DNA of 64,000 nt. Origin: Ensifer sp. USDA 6670. Its GTDB lineage: Bacteria > Pseudomonadota > Alphaproteobacteria > Rhizobiales > Rhizobiaceae. Of this stretch, positions 34,763 through 42,983 are shown piece after piece; the first letter of the stretch is position 1; each line of letters opens with the position of its first letter. The translations under genes were made by a program, and so were the position numbers. Under the pieces are notes generated by a model, which worked only from the letters and a program-made list of their open reading frames with translations, was not told the DNA's origin and did not search any database. The stretch lies in assembly GCA_000421085.1 (NCBI GenBank), contig ATWE01000002.1, positions 62,001 to 126,000 of the forward strand, read 5' to 3'.

Positions 34763-35298
34763 CACTTCCGTCCAAATCGCCTGGCGATGGCAGCAAGGCC
34801 GCGATGGAGCGCGACGCGAACTGCGGTTTCATTCATGTCGAGGATTCTTGCAGCCTCCGCGATCGTGCGGCCCTCGACCGATATAGCCGTCACCACCGAG
34901 CGTTGGCCGGGCGTCAGCACCTCGAGCGCGCGGCCGATCTCCCAGTCCCTGGCGGTTTCCGCCTCTTCTGTCGCGAGATTGCCCTCAACGTCGCTGAGTT
35001 GCACACGAGCATGGCGGCCATGTCGTCGTAGGGCGTCGATGAGCTTGTGCCTCGCGATTGCAAAGAGCCAAGGCTTCACGGGTCCATCGGTCCGCCAGGT
35101 ATGGCGCTTTAGATGGACCGCCAGCAGTGTCTCCTGGACGATGTCCTCGGGATCGAGGCCGACAGACGCTACTCTCCGGCGCGCCCAGATGCGAACAAGG
35201 GCAGCTGCATTTTGCAGGAAATCGCTGTAGGCCCTCTCGTCGCCACCGAGCGCCATGCGAAGGAGCCGGGCGAGATCGCCGTCGTCCGCGCCGTTCAC
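34762..35298 (-). CDS. sigF: ECF RNA polymerase sigma factor, SigF-like
   Basis: 178 residues. Region 2 at about residues 15-95 (DERAYSDFLQNAAALVRIWARR, DPEDIVQETLLAVHL, KPWLFAIARHKLIDALRRHGR); region 4 at about 125-175 (ALEVLTPGQRSVVTAISVEGRTIAEAARILDMNETAVRVALHRGLAAI). The companion NrsF gene makes it a SigF-type metal-stress ECF factor. It is divergent from the bufferin operon, its likely target. Start: GTG 35298, 8 bases behind GGGAGG; a GTG at 35304 is too close to that site. Confidence 0.9.
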   Translation of the reverse strand: MNGADDGDLARLLRMALGGDERAYSDFLQNAAALVRIWARRRVASVGLDPEDIVQETLLAVHLKRHTWRTDGPVKPWLFAIARHKLIDALRRHGRHARVQLSDVEGNLATEEAETARDWEIGRALEVLTPGQRSVVTAISVEGRTIAEAARILDMNETAVRVALHRGLAAIARRFGRK

Positions 35299-35314
35299 CT
35301 GCACTTCCTCCCAA

Positions 35315-35340
35315 TTCGCCGACTTTCGCTACTTGTTACA
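35315..35340 (-). promoter_or_regulatory. Candidate SigF-type promoter upstream of the ECF gene
   Basis: On the minus strand TGTAAC (35340-35335) and CGAA (35318-35315) are separated by 16 bases, the layout of metal-stress ECF promoters of Caulobacter SigF type. The leader would be only about 10 bases before the GTG start, so function is uncertain. Its mate is the element at 35464-35490. Confidence 0.35.
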
Positions 35341-35463
35341 TGGCCGCGCGGCAAATGTTTGCCGCAGGTGGCCGCGGGAGCGGAAACATTCATCCTTCTT
35401 AGTCTTCCCAAATTCGCCGCAAATTCAAATGGCGCGGCACTCACGAAAGCGTGTAGCCACGAA

Positions 35464-35490
35464 TGTAACATCGCTCCCGGTAGCTGCGAA
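35464..35490 (+). promoter_or_regulatory. Candidate SigF-type promoter of the bufferin operon
   Basis: TGTAAC at 35464-35469 and CGAA at 35487-35490, 17 bases apart, 57 bases before the bufA start. It repeats the elements seen upstream of the divergent sigma-factor gene (16-base spacer there). The pairing with an adjacent SigF/NrsF gene pair supports ECF control of this operon. Confidence 0.5.
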
Positions 35491-35546
35491 TGACGGACTG
35501 TGCGCCGAAGCGAAGGCGCATGCAGCAACGATGGGAGAGAAGAATC

Positions 35547-35867
35547 ATGACCAGAAGTTCGATCAATACGGCCATGCTTGCCGGCGCTGTGGCGACCGCA
35601 CTGTCGTCGATCGCAAGCGCCGCGCCGCTTTCGCAGGCCGAGGTCAAGGCTGCGATGGATGCAGGCAAGGAGAAGTGCTACGGCGTCGCGCTCAAGGGCC
35701 AGAATGATTGCGCTGCCGGCCCGGGCACGACCTGCCAGGCCACGTCAACTGTCGACTACCAGGGCAATGCCTGGAAATTCGTTGACGGCGGCACCTGCAC
35801 GACAATGGACCTGCCGGGTGAGCGCAAGGGCTCGCCTGAACCGCTGACGCGGGACCTGCCGTCTTAA
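35547..35867 (+). CDS. bufA: Bufferin precursor BufA (DUF2282)
   Basis: 106 residues: signal peptide (about 1-26, cut at ASA|APL), then the DUF2282 core with four conserved cysteines at 44 (KEKCYGV), 55 (QNDCAAG), 63 (TTCQA) and 84 (GTCTT), and an acidic C-terminus. Bufferins are copper-binding peptides, ribosomally made and modified by an MNIO enzyme at cysteine, then exported to the periplasm to trap excess copper. The start ATG 35547 follows GAGAGAAG. The first gene of the operon, preceded by a SigF-type promoter candidate. Modification is inferred from family and neighbours. Confidence 0.9.
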   Translation: MTRSSINTAMLAGAVATALSSIASAAPLSQAEVKAAMDAGKEKCYGVALKGQNDCAAGPGTTCQATSTVDYQGNAWKFVDGGTCTTMDLPGERKGSPEPLTRDLPS

Positions 35868-35875
35868 TCGCAACG

Positions 35876-36829
35876 ATGAGCCGGAAAGTGGAGGCGACAG
35901 TGACGGAACTGGCAATTCACGCGGATCGTGCTCAGCTGGGAATTCCTCGCTTTCCGGCGCATCCGGTCGATGGGCTGGCTGGCACCAGCTTTAAGCATCA
36001 ACACCTGCCGAACATTCTCGCTGACGACGAGCGGACTGGCGGCTTTTTCGAAGTTCATGCGGAAAACTACATGGGAGCAGGCGGCCCTCCGCATGCCGCA
36101 CTCGTGAAAATACGCGAGGACTATCCAGTCTCGCTTCACGGCGTGTGCATGTCCATCGGTGGGCCGCAGCCATTGGACAAAGGCCATCTCGGCCGCTTCG
36201 CTGCCCTCGTCAAGCGATACGAGCCGGCGCTCGTCTCGGAACATCTTGCGTGGTCGACGCACGAAACGACCTACTACAACGATCTCTTGCCCCTGCCCTA
36301 CACCGAGGCAAGCTTGCGGCGGGTCGCAGAGCACATCGACGAGGTACAGGAGGCGATTGGGCGGCCGATCCTGCTGGAAAATCCCTCAAGCTACCTGCTC
36401 TTCAAGGATTCGACCATGAGCGAAACGGCGTTCATGCGGGGACTGGTGAGACGCACAGGATGCGGTCTGTTGCTCGACATCAACAATGTCTTCGTCTCGG
36501 CCACCAATCAGGGCTTTTCCGCCCTGGACTATCTGTCCGACTTCCCGATGGCCGATGTTGGCGAGATTCACCTCGCCGGCCATACGCAGCAGCAGGATGA
36601 CGAAGGCGATCTGCTGCTGATCGACAGCCACAACGGGCCGGTCGCCGACGCCGTATGGAAGCTCTTCGACGTGGTGATCGCCCTGCGCGGTCCGGTTCCG
36701 ACGTTGATCGAATGGGATAGCGCGATACCCGACTGGTCAGTATTGAAGCGTGAGGCGCAGGCGGCCCAAATGCTCATGGACCGCCATGCTCCTGGCCTCC
36801 GGCAGGAGACGTTGCATGCGCGAGGTTAG
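35876..36829 (+). CDS. bufB: BufB, multinuclear iron-dependent oxidase (MNIO, DUF692)
   Basis: 317 residues, TIM-barrel fold of the DUF692/MNIO family. Metal-site segments follow in order: FFEVHAENYMG, VSLHGVCMSIGG, LVSEHLAWS, LLENPSSYL, LLLDINNVFVSATN and GEIHLAGHT, supplying the conserved His, Glu, Asp and Asn ligands of the di- or tri-iron centre. MNIO enzymes convert cysteines of partner peptides to heterocycles (thiooxazole or oxazolone type). Here the partner is BufA. Start ATG 35876; GTG at 35900, with a better GGAGGCG site, is an alternative. It overlaps bufC by 14 bases. Confidence 0.92.
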   Translation: MSRKVEATVTELAIHADRAQLGIPRFPAHPVDGLAGTSFKHQHLPNILADDERTGGFFEVHAENYMGAGGPPHAALVKIREDYPVSLHGVCMSIGGPQPLDKGHLGRFAALVKRYEPALVSEHLAWSTHETTYYNDLLPLPYTEASLRRVAEHIDEVQEAIGRPILLENPSSYLLFKDSTMSETAFMRGLVRRTGCGLLLDINNVFVSATNQGFSALDYLSDFPMADVGEIHLAGHTQQQDDEGDLLLIDSHNGPVADAVWKLFDVVIALRGPVPTLIEWDSAIPDWSVLKREAQAAQMLMDRHAPGLRQETLHARG

Positions 36830-37616
36830 GGACTGTTTCCTCGGGTCGGCCGACGAGCTCGACTATCCCGCCCAGTTCGTGGCCGGGCTACTCGATCCCG
36901 CTCGTCCAACCCCGACGCTCCTCACGGGCCCGCACGGCAAGGCAGCCCACAGGCGCTTCAATGTCTACCGCAACAATGTGACGGTAAGCCTCATCGAGGC
37001 GCTCGCTGCCACGTTCCCAGCGACGAGGCGCATCACCGGCGAGGCATTCTTCCGGGCCATGGCCCGGTTCCATATCCGCGAGACGCCACCGAAATCGCCG
37101 CTCCTCTTCGAATATGGCCGGAATTTTCCCGATTTCATAGAACGCTACGCATATGCCAGGCCGATGCCGTGGCTGGCCGACGTCGCACGGATCGAGCGGG
37201 CCTGGCTCGACGCCTATCATGCGGCAGACGCAGCCGTCCTGCTGCCGCACGTGCTAGCGGCGGCACAGCCCGCTGAACTCGCCGACCTGGTCTTCGAACC
37301 GCACCCGGCGACCGGCGTCGTCCGCTCCGCCTATCCAGCGGTGACGGTGTTCTCGGCAAATCGCGGGGATGGTCCGGTTGGGCGCATCGAGGCTAGTGCG
37401 CCGGAAACCGCGTTGATTACGCGGCCGTCGCTCGAGGTGGAGGTCCGCACTCTTGCGCCGGGGGCCGATATCTTCGTCGGCAGTCTCCTTGAAGGCGAAC
37501 CATTCGGAAGTGCCGCGGTTGCGGGGCACGCTTGCTGCCCACACTTCGATCTCGCGACCGCCATCAGGGTGATGCTCGAGGCCGGCGCTTTTGCAGCTAT
37601 CCGCCATGGAGGGTGA
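36816..37616 (+). CDS. bufC: BufC, DNA-binding-like partner protein (DUF2063)
   Basis: 266 residues. N-terminal DUF2063 domain (about 18-110): RRFNVYRNNVTVSLIEALAATFPATRRITGEAFFRAMARFHIRETPP, then the ARPMPWLADVARIERAWLDAYHA segment typical of the family. The C-terminal half is a small beta-rich domain. In bufferin and other MNIO operons, this protein forms a complex with BufB and recruits the precursor peptide. ATG 36816 follows CAGGAGAC and overlaps the end of bufB, so production is coupled. Confidence 0.9.
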   Translation: MREVRDCFLGSADELDYPAQFVAGLLDPARPTPTLLTGPHGKAAHRRFNVYRNNVTVSLIEALAATFPATRRITGEAFFRAMARFHIRETPPKSPLLFEYGRNFPDFIERYAYARPMPWLADVARIERAWLDAYHAADAAVLLPHVLAAAQPAELADLVFEPHPATGVVRSAYPAVTVFSANRGDGPVGRIEASAPETALITRPSLEVEVRTLAPGADIFVGSLLEGEPFGSAAVAGHACCPHFDLATAIRVMLEAGAFAAIRHGG

Positions 37617-37619
37617 AAA

Positions 37620-38129
37620 ATGACCTCGTTACGAACCTTCCTCGACAGACACGGAAACTGGAAAGTGAGAGGTTGGGCGGCCAAGATCGATGGCATGATC
37701 GCCGCCATCGCCCCGGCATCGCTCGCCCAATTTGCCTTGCGCCTTGCGCTTGCCGTGCCCTTCTGGCGCTCCGGCCTGGGCAAATGGGATGGCATCCTTG
37801 AGCTCAACGACGTTGCCGTTCTTCTGTTCACGTCGGAATTCCGGCTTCACCTGCCGGGAGGACCCTATCCTTTCCCGGCACCGGCGGCGACCGCCTTTGT
37901 GGTTGCCTCCGCCGAAGTCCTGTTGCCAATCTTTTTGGCCTTGGGCTTGGCGACACGCCTTGCCGCGCTAGGGCTCCTCGCCATGACCATCGTCATCCAG
38001 CTCACCGTTCCGGATGGCTGGCCCATTCATCTGACTTGGGCGGCGATGGCGCTTGGTGTGATAACCTGGGGCGCGGGGAGGCTGTCGCTCGACCACTGGC
38101 TCCTGTCACCGGCTGCGTCAGCAAGATAA
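37620..38129 (+). CDS. DoxX-family inner-membrane protein
   Basis: 169 residues with four membrane helices (about 32-50, 90-112, 115-133, 138-155). DoxX signature WRSGLGKWDGI followed by LPGGPYPFPAPAATAFVVASAEVLLPIFLALG. DoxX proteins commonly close MNIO/DUF2282 operons; they may support quinone-linked oxidation or thiol redox at the membrane. The gene starts three bases after the bufC stop and is last in the operon. Confidence 0.88.
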   Translation: MTSLRTFLDRHGNWKVRGWAAKIDGMIAAIAPASLAQFALRLALAVPFWRSGLGKWDGILELNDVAVLLFTSEFRLHLPGGPYPFPAPAATAFVVASAEVLLPIFLALGLATRLAALGLLAMTIVIQLTVPDGWPIHLTWAAMALGVITWGAGRLSLDHWLLSPAASAR

Positions 38130-38247
38130 GCAGCAGAAGCAGACTTTCGTCGGCCAGACGGGAAGCCTCATTTGCCGTTTTAGTCGAAAAACTCTGCCGC
38201 AACGGTGCACCAGAGACAATGAACCGGCCATTCAGCGGTGGTCGCGC

Positions 38248-38541
38248 TTATGCTGCCGACTTGAGGAAGTCGAGGACGGGAGCCGTGCGCTTCGGATCAA
38301 TTTCGTAAGTTTCGGCTGTCACGATCCCTTGCACGATGAAGGGGTCGGCGGCGATGCGCGCATCGTGCGCATGACGACTTTCCCCATGAGCGAGTATCGC
38401 GCCGCCCGCAGCGGCCTGGAGCGAGCCGACGCAGAGGAACACGCCATCGGCAAATCCTCGCGCGATCCATTCATTGTGCGCCGCCATGAATTCGGGCGCG
38501 GCGTTGCGGTTCTCTGCAAATCTTAGAAAAGTGACGAACAT
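38248..38541 (-). CDS. YciI-like (YCII-domain) protein
   Basis: 97 residues, YCII-related domain: MFVTFLRFAENR, AHNEWIARGFADGVFLCVGSL, GGAILAHGE and ADPFIVQGIVTAETYEI. These small dimeric ferredoxin-like proteins include dehalogenase- and monooxygenase-like enzymes; no specific reaction can be inferred. ATG 38541 follows GGAGCACCG. It lies 14 bases downstream of the TetR gene on the same strand and is probably co-transcribed and TetR-regulated. Confidence 0.83.
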   Translation of the reverse strand: MFVTFLRFAENRNAAPEFMAAHNEWIARGFADGVFLCVGSLQAAAGGAILAHGESRHAHDARIAADPFIVQGIVTAETYEIDPKRTAPVLDFLKSAA

Positions 38542-38554
38542 CGGTGCTCCTTTG

Positions 38555-39136
38555 TCATGTAGGTTGCGAGAGGTCCGGCAGGGACGCCAGCCATTGTTCG
38601 ATCCCGGCTACCTCGTTGCGGATGAATGCCTCGTCCTTGAAGGCTGTCGCCATCACCGCCACCCCTTGCGACCAGACTAGAAGATGCAGCGCCAGCGTTT
38701 CTGCCCGATCAACGGCACCAAGCTCACCGATCTGTTCGGCGAGCCAGTCGCGGTAGAGGCCCAAGATTTCTGTCGCGCGGCCCTGCGCGCTGTGGTCGAG
38801 CTTGGCGAGCTCTGAGCAAAGCGTTCCGACCGGGCAGCCGAAATCCATAATCTGGGCTCGGTTGGCGATCAGCATATGAATGAAGGACAGGATGCGCTCC
38901 CGCGGAGCTTCACCCTCCATCTGCCAGCGGTCGAGCATCGCGCGTGTCCGCTCCATTCGGCGGGCAATCACGGCGTCCAGGATGTCGTCCTTGGTCTTGA
39001 AGTGATGATAGAAATTGCCGCGCGAGACGCCCACGGCCTTAGCGATGTCAGCAAAGGACGTGGTCTCGAATCCGCGCTCGTAGAAGAGGGCATCTGCCTC
39101 CTCGACAATCAGGTCACGGGTTGACTGTGCTGGCAT
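38555..39136 (-). CDS. TetR-family transcriptional regulator
   Basis: 193 residues. N-terminal HTH (about 8-50): RDLIVEEADALFYERGFETTSFADIAKAVGVSRGNFYHHFKTKDDIL. The C-terminal ligand domain resembles the TetR_C group with ILSFIHMLIANRAQIMDFGCPVGTLCSELAKLD; the two cysteines there may be redox-active. Effector unknown. It lies directly downstream of a perfect inverted repeat in its own promoter, implying autorepression. First gene of the TetR-YciI unit. Confidence 0.9.
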   Translation of the reverse strand: MPAQSTRDLIVEEADALFYERGFETTSFADIAKAVGVSRGNFYHHFKTKDDILDAVIARRMERTRAMLDRWQMEGEAPRERILSFIHMLIANRAQIMDFGCPVGTLCSELAKLDHSAQGRATEILGLYRDWLAEQIGELGAVDRAETLALHLLVWSQGVAVMATAFKDEAFIRNEVAGIEQWLASLPDLSQPT

Positions 39137-39164
39137 TTGTGGCGGCGCTCATGTTTGACACATG

Positions 39165-39190
39165 AGAACTAGGACGCTTGTCCTAGTTCT
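39165..39190. promoter_or_regulatory. Perfect 26-bp TetR-type operator over the tetR promoter
   Basis: AGAACTAGGAC and GTCCTAGTTCT form an exact inverted repeat with 11-base arms around a 4-base centre. On the minus strand a TTGACA −35 lies just upstream (39196-39191) and a TAGTTC −10-like hexamer sits within the repeat, 18 bases on, so a bound repressor would block the promoter. Position 29-54 bases before the TetR start. Confidence 0.7.
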
Positions 39191-39199
39191 GTCAAGAGA

Positions 39200-39441
39200 T
39201 AGGCGAGCGGCTTCCGCCTGCAAAGCACTGTCTGGCGTCCCTGAATTGGGCCCCAGCGAAGAGCGCATTCTATAGTGATCGTCTGCGGCCGAATGGCGCG
39301 TTCGACCGCGTTCGTGTGGATGCCTCTACGGCGGTCGGCGAGGAAGCACTCAAGCGTCTTGATCTTGACCGGGCCATTGCGATTGCCATGACAAGAGCCT
39401 GCAATAGTGTCGTGAGCGGCGACTCGTCGGGGATCTGGCAT
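39200..39441 (-). pseudogene. Degenerate IS66 transposase fragment
   Basis: Translation of the minus strand retains LECFLADRRRGIHTNAVERAIRPQTI, recognisable as the IS66 TnpC segment 'LxxYLxDGRxEIDTNxVERAIRP', flanked by degenerate frames. It is unrelated in extent to the remnant at 11.8-12.1 kb. Confidence 0.65.
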
Positions 39442-39541
39442 GGCTCGCTAGCCTCCATCCGGGAATGTGATATCCTCGCCATGCGACTATGTATGCACGC
39501 ACAGGGGCCAGGCTGGACAGAATTCCGAGCGAGGGGCTGCG

Positions 39542-40825
39542 ATGGCATATTCAACGCCCGCGAACGAAGCGGAGCGGCTTGTTGCGGTTCGAGCGCTCAA
39601 TATTCTCGATTCCGCGCCGGAGGTTGCTTACGACGAAATTGGCGAACTGGCCGCGCAGATTTGCCAGTGCCCCGTAGCCTATGTCAGCTTGATGGACGAC
39701 GACCGTCTCTGGCTAAAGGCCAAGTACGGCCTTCCTCCGAACTTTAACCAGTGTCCGCGCGAAATCGCCTTCTGCACAACGACTGTTTGTGGCACGGAAA
39801 TGGTCGTTGCGCCCGATCTGCTCATGGATTCGCGCTTCAATCAGATCCCCTTTGTTACGGGCGAACCGCACTTCAAGTTCTATTGTGGCATCCCGCTTGT
39901 AACCGAAGCGGGTTATGCGTTGGGGACACTTTGTGTGATGGATTTCGTGGCGCGTCAGCTGACCTTTGAACAGGCTGAGGCACTACGCCGCCTATCGCGT
40001 CAGGTGCTGACCCAATTGGAGCTGCGACGCAGGCTTATCGAGTTCGACCAAGCATTGAAAGAGCTGGATCACGCGCATGCTGACTTGGTGGCGGAGAAGG
40101 CACGTACCGAAGAGCTGCTCATCAATATCCTTCCCATATCAATTGCCGACGAGCTTAAGAAGAGCGGCAAGGTGCAGCCGAAATATGAGGCATCGGCGAC
40201 GATCCTATTTGCGGATTTCAAGGGCTTTACCCTGCTGGCCGAACGCATGGAGCCCGCCGCACTCGTCGGGCTCTTGGACCAATATTTCACGGCTTTTGAC
40301 GAGATCGTGACACGGCATGGGCTGGAAAAGATCAAGACGATCGGGGATGCCTACATGGCCGTTGCCGGTGTGCCTACGGCCAATCGCCGGCACCCGATCG
40401 ACACCTGCCTCGCGGCGCTGGAGATTCACGCTGTCACGGCCCGGATGAAGGCACAACGCGAGAAGATGAGGTTGCCGGCACTGGAGTTGCGTGTCGGAAT
40501 TCATACCGGGCCAGTCATATCGGGTGTTGTCGGCCGGCGTAAGTTCACCTTCGATATCTGGGGCGATGCAGTGAATACGGCCGCGCTCATGGAGGAGAAC
40601 GGCGCTCCCGGACGGATCAATGTTTCGGAAACCGTTGCCGGACGTGTCAAGACGCTATTTGAACTGGAACCCCGAGGGACTATCGAGACGAAGCACGGGC
40701 GCAGGCTCGAAATGTTCTTCCTTGACCGCTTGAAGCCGGAGTATTCGCGCGATGCGGAGGGCAGGATGCCGAACGAAAAACTTGTCGCCGAATGCAACCG
40801 ATTGCTCAGCGGCTTTCCCGGGTAG
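39542..40825 (+). CDS. GAF-domain class III adenylate/guanylate cyclase
   Basis: 427 residues. GAF domain at about 15-155 (LDSAPEVAYDEIGELAAQICQCPVAYVSLMD, CTTTVCGTEMVVAPDLLMDSRF, FYCGIPLVTEAGYALGTLCVMD), a coiled-coil linker (about 160-195), and a class III cyclase domain at about 205-385 (ILFADFKGFTLLAERM, the first metal Asp; GDAYMAVAGVP, the second; GIHTGPVISGVVGRRKFTFDIWGDAVNTAALMEE). It would make a cyclic nucleotide in response to a GAF ligand. Soluble. Start ATG 39542; single gene. Confidence 0.9.
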   Translation: MAYSTPANEAERLVAVRALNILDSAPEVAYDEIGELAAQICQCPVAYVSLMDDDRLWLKAKYGLPPNFNQCPREIAFCTTTVCGTEMVVAPDLLMDSRFNQIPFVTGEPHFKFYCGIPLVTEAGYALGTLCVMDFVARQLTFEQAEALRRLSRQVLTQLELRRRLIEFDQALKELDHAHADLVAEKARTEELLINILPISIADELKKSGKVQPKYEASATILFADFKGFTLLAERMEPAALVGLLDQYFTAFDEIVTRHGLEKIKTIGDAYMAVAGVPTANRRHPIDTCLAALEIHAVTARMKAQREKMRLPALELRVGIHTGPVISGVVGRRKFTFDIWGDAVNTAALMEENGAPGRINVSETVAGRVKTLFELEPRGTIETKHGRRLEMFFLDRLKPEYSRDAEGRMPNEKLVAECNRLLSGFPG

Positions 40826-41237
40826 GCAGAGACAGACTAAAGCGGCTGGAGTCTGATTGTGCAGATTTGCAAGTACCAACATGAACGTTTTGTAGTTTCC
40901 TGACGGACCAGTGTCCCGATCTGAATTTTTTGCAGCCAAGGGAGTCATGGCGGTGATGACTGCCGACCCATTGGGCAGCGGAGCTTTTCGCCTCCGCTGG
41001 TCCGCAACCATTCTTGATCCGGCCTGCTCTTCCTGCAGCGCGCCAGTCCCGTCCACTCGAATCCGAAGCCTTCGGGGAGACCTTGCTCCGCGAGCGACGC
41101 CATGGTGGCGAGGTCCGCGATTTTACAGCTTGAAGTTTTGCACAAAGAGGTACATCGTCCCGGCTCTACCACCTAGGGGCGGCTCATCACTAAGTGCTTT
41201 TCGTTCAATCAGGCAACCGTGCGCAATCGGAGGCCGC
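40826..41237. other. 412-base gap, no recognised gene
   Basis: Broken frames on both strands. A minus-strand open frame (40945-41172) has no resemblance I can name. A ribosome site (CGGAGG at 41228-41233) for the next gene lies at the end. The promoter of the antiporter-deiminase group must be in here or further upstream. Confidence 0.4.
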
Positions 41238-42665
41238 GTGACCAGCACTGCTCAGAAACTTTCGCTCGCTTCGCTGTCCGCGCTGGTCGTCGGCTCCATG
41301 GTGGGAGCGGGCATATTTTCGCTGCCGCGCACCTTCGGCAATGCGACTGGTCCGTTCGGAGCGATCGTGGCCTGGTGCATCGCCGGGGCGGGCATCTTCA
41401 CTCTGGCTCACGTGTTCCGGGTGCTCGCGGAACGCAAGTCGGATCTAGATGCAGGCGTCTACGCCTATGCGAGGGCCGGCTTCGGCGATTATGCCGGCTT
41501 CCTTTCAGCGCTCGGCTATTGGCTGGTCGGCTGCATGGCCGATGTGTCGTACTGGGTGTTGATCAAGGCCACCCTCGGGGCGTTCTTCCCTATCTTCGGA
41601 GACGGCAACACGATCGCCGCTGTGCTTGTCTCCTCACTCGCGCTGTGGGGCTTCCACTTCATGATCTTGCGAGGGATCAAAGAGGCAGCCGCCATCAACA
41701 CTGTCGTCACCGTGGCAAAGATCTTGCCCATCCTGATCTTCATAGTCATCCTGCTCGGCGCCTTCGAGGCCGACCTCTTTCGCACCAATTTCTGGGGCGG
41801 CACGGACATGCCCGAGCCGAGCCTTTTCGAGCAGGTTCGTGCGACAATGCTGGTCACCGTTTTCGTGTTCATCGGCGTAGAGGGCGCGAGCGTCTATTCG
41901 CGCTACGCGCGCAAACGTTCCGATGTGGGCGTGGCCACCACAATGGGCTTCGCAGTCGTGCTGGGACTGATGGTGTTGGTAACGCTGCTGCCCTACGGGG
42001 CCCTGGAACGACCCGAAATAGCAGGCATGCGGCAACCCTCGATGGCTTCCGTGCTGGAAGCCATCGTCGGGCCATGGGGCTCCGTCTTTGTCAGTGCCGG
42101 TTTGATCGTTTCCGTGCTCGGAGCGTATCTGGCATGGTCGCTGATCTGCGTCGAAGTGCTTTTCTGCGCCGCGAAAAACGGAGACATGCCGAGCATACTC
42201 GCCAGGGAGAACAGCAACAATGTTCCGGCTGCGGCTCTTTGGCTGAGCAATGGGGTGATCCAGCTCTTCCTCATTAGCACCCTACTCTCGGAAGACGCGT
42301 TTCGCTTGATGGTAAACCTGACGAGTGCAATGGTGCTGGTTCCATACCTTCTAGTGGCAGCCTATGGTTTTCTTGTCGCCAAGCGCGGGGAGACTTATAA
42401 CATCAGACCGAAAGAGCGGTTCCGCGATCTGATCTTGGCAGGCGCCGCCACGTCCTACACGGCCTTTATGATTTATGCCGGAGGCCTGAAGTTCCTCCTG
42501 CTTTCCGCCATTCTTTACGCGTTTGGAACGGCCCTGTTCTTCTACGCAAGACGCGAACAGAAGAAGCCGCTCTTCAGCCCTCGGGAATGGCTCGTCTTCA
42601 TAGCTGCAGCGGCCGGATGCCTTGTCGGCATTTACGGTCTCGTAACCGGCTCCATCACCATATAG
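41238..42665 (+). CDS. arcD: Arginine/ornithine antiporter-like APC transporter (ArcD-type), copy 1
   Basis: 475 residues, about twelve membrane helices. Hallmark first helix ALVVGSMVGAGIFSLPRTFG and then AWCIAGAGIFTLAHVFRVLA, the APC (basic amino acid/polyamine antiporter) substrate-site glycines. It should exchange arginine for ornithine or a similar pair. Starts with GTG 41238, with CGGAGG five bases upstream. It has a clear paralogue at 42984, about two-thirds identical by eye in the first 150 residues. 318 bases separate the two. Confidence 0.87.
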   Translation: MTSTAQKLSLASLSALVVGSMVGAGIFSLPRTFGNATGPFGAIVAWCIAGAGIFTLAHVFRVLAERKSDLDAGVYAYARAGFGDYAGFLSALGYWLVGCMADVSYWVLIKATLGAFFPIFGDGNTIAAVLVSSLALWGFHFMILRGIKEAAAINTVVTVAKILPILIFIVILLGAFEADLFRTNFWGGTDMPEPSLFEQVRATMLVTVFVFIGVEGASVYSRYARKRSDVGVATTMGFAVVLGLMVLVTLLPYGALERPEIAGMRQPSMASVLEAIVGPWGSVFVSAGLIVSVLGAYLAWSLICVEVLFCAAKNGDMPSILARENSNNVPAAALWLSNGVIQLFLISTLLSEDAFRLMVNLTSAMVLVPYLLVAAYGFLVAKRGETYNIRPKERFRDLILAGAATSYTAFMIYAGGLKFLLLSAILYAFGTALFFYARREQKKPLFSPREWLVFIAAAAGCLVGIYGLVTGSITI

Positions 42666-42983
42666 ATTTCACGGATACGGGGACGATCCCGTGGGAAAGA
42701 CATGCGCGGCGCTATAGCTCACATGTCCTTGCATCAGGCTTTCATCAGTAAATCGATTCGCTCTTGCATTTCTGAGTATTACACGCTAACATTGTGATTA
42801 ATACGAGTATGCATATACAAGTATGCTTATGGAAGCGTCGCCAGACGCAGATAGCAGCTTCGACAATCCACGCCGGCTTGCGATATCCGTAATTTCACCA
42901 GTCTAAACTAGCGATCCCCAGAGTAGTTTGCGCGTCAGCACCTCCGCAGACGCCCTTTCATTGGCGAATCCGGGAGTAAGGCG
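42666..42983. promoter_or_regulatory. 318-base intergenic region, AT-rich promoter candidate
   Basis: Between the two antiporter genes. The AT-rich part (42760-42835) includes a repeat AGTATGC at 42807 and 42821, separated by about 14 bases. No FixK/ANR-type TTGAT-N4-ATCAA box is seen, nor a rho-independent terminator. It probably carries a promoter for the second antiporter and arcA. Confidence 0.35.

Noticed and set aside
42666-42983. FixK/ANR box before the second antiporter
   Set aside because: No TTGAT-N4-ATCAA match found despite the arc pathway's usual anaerobic control.
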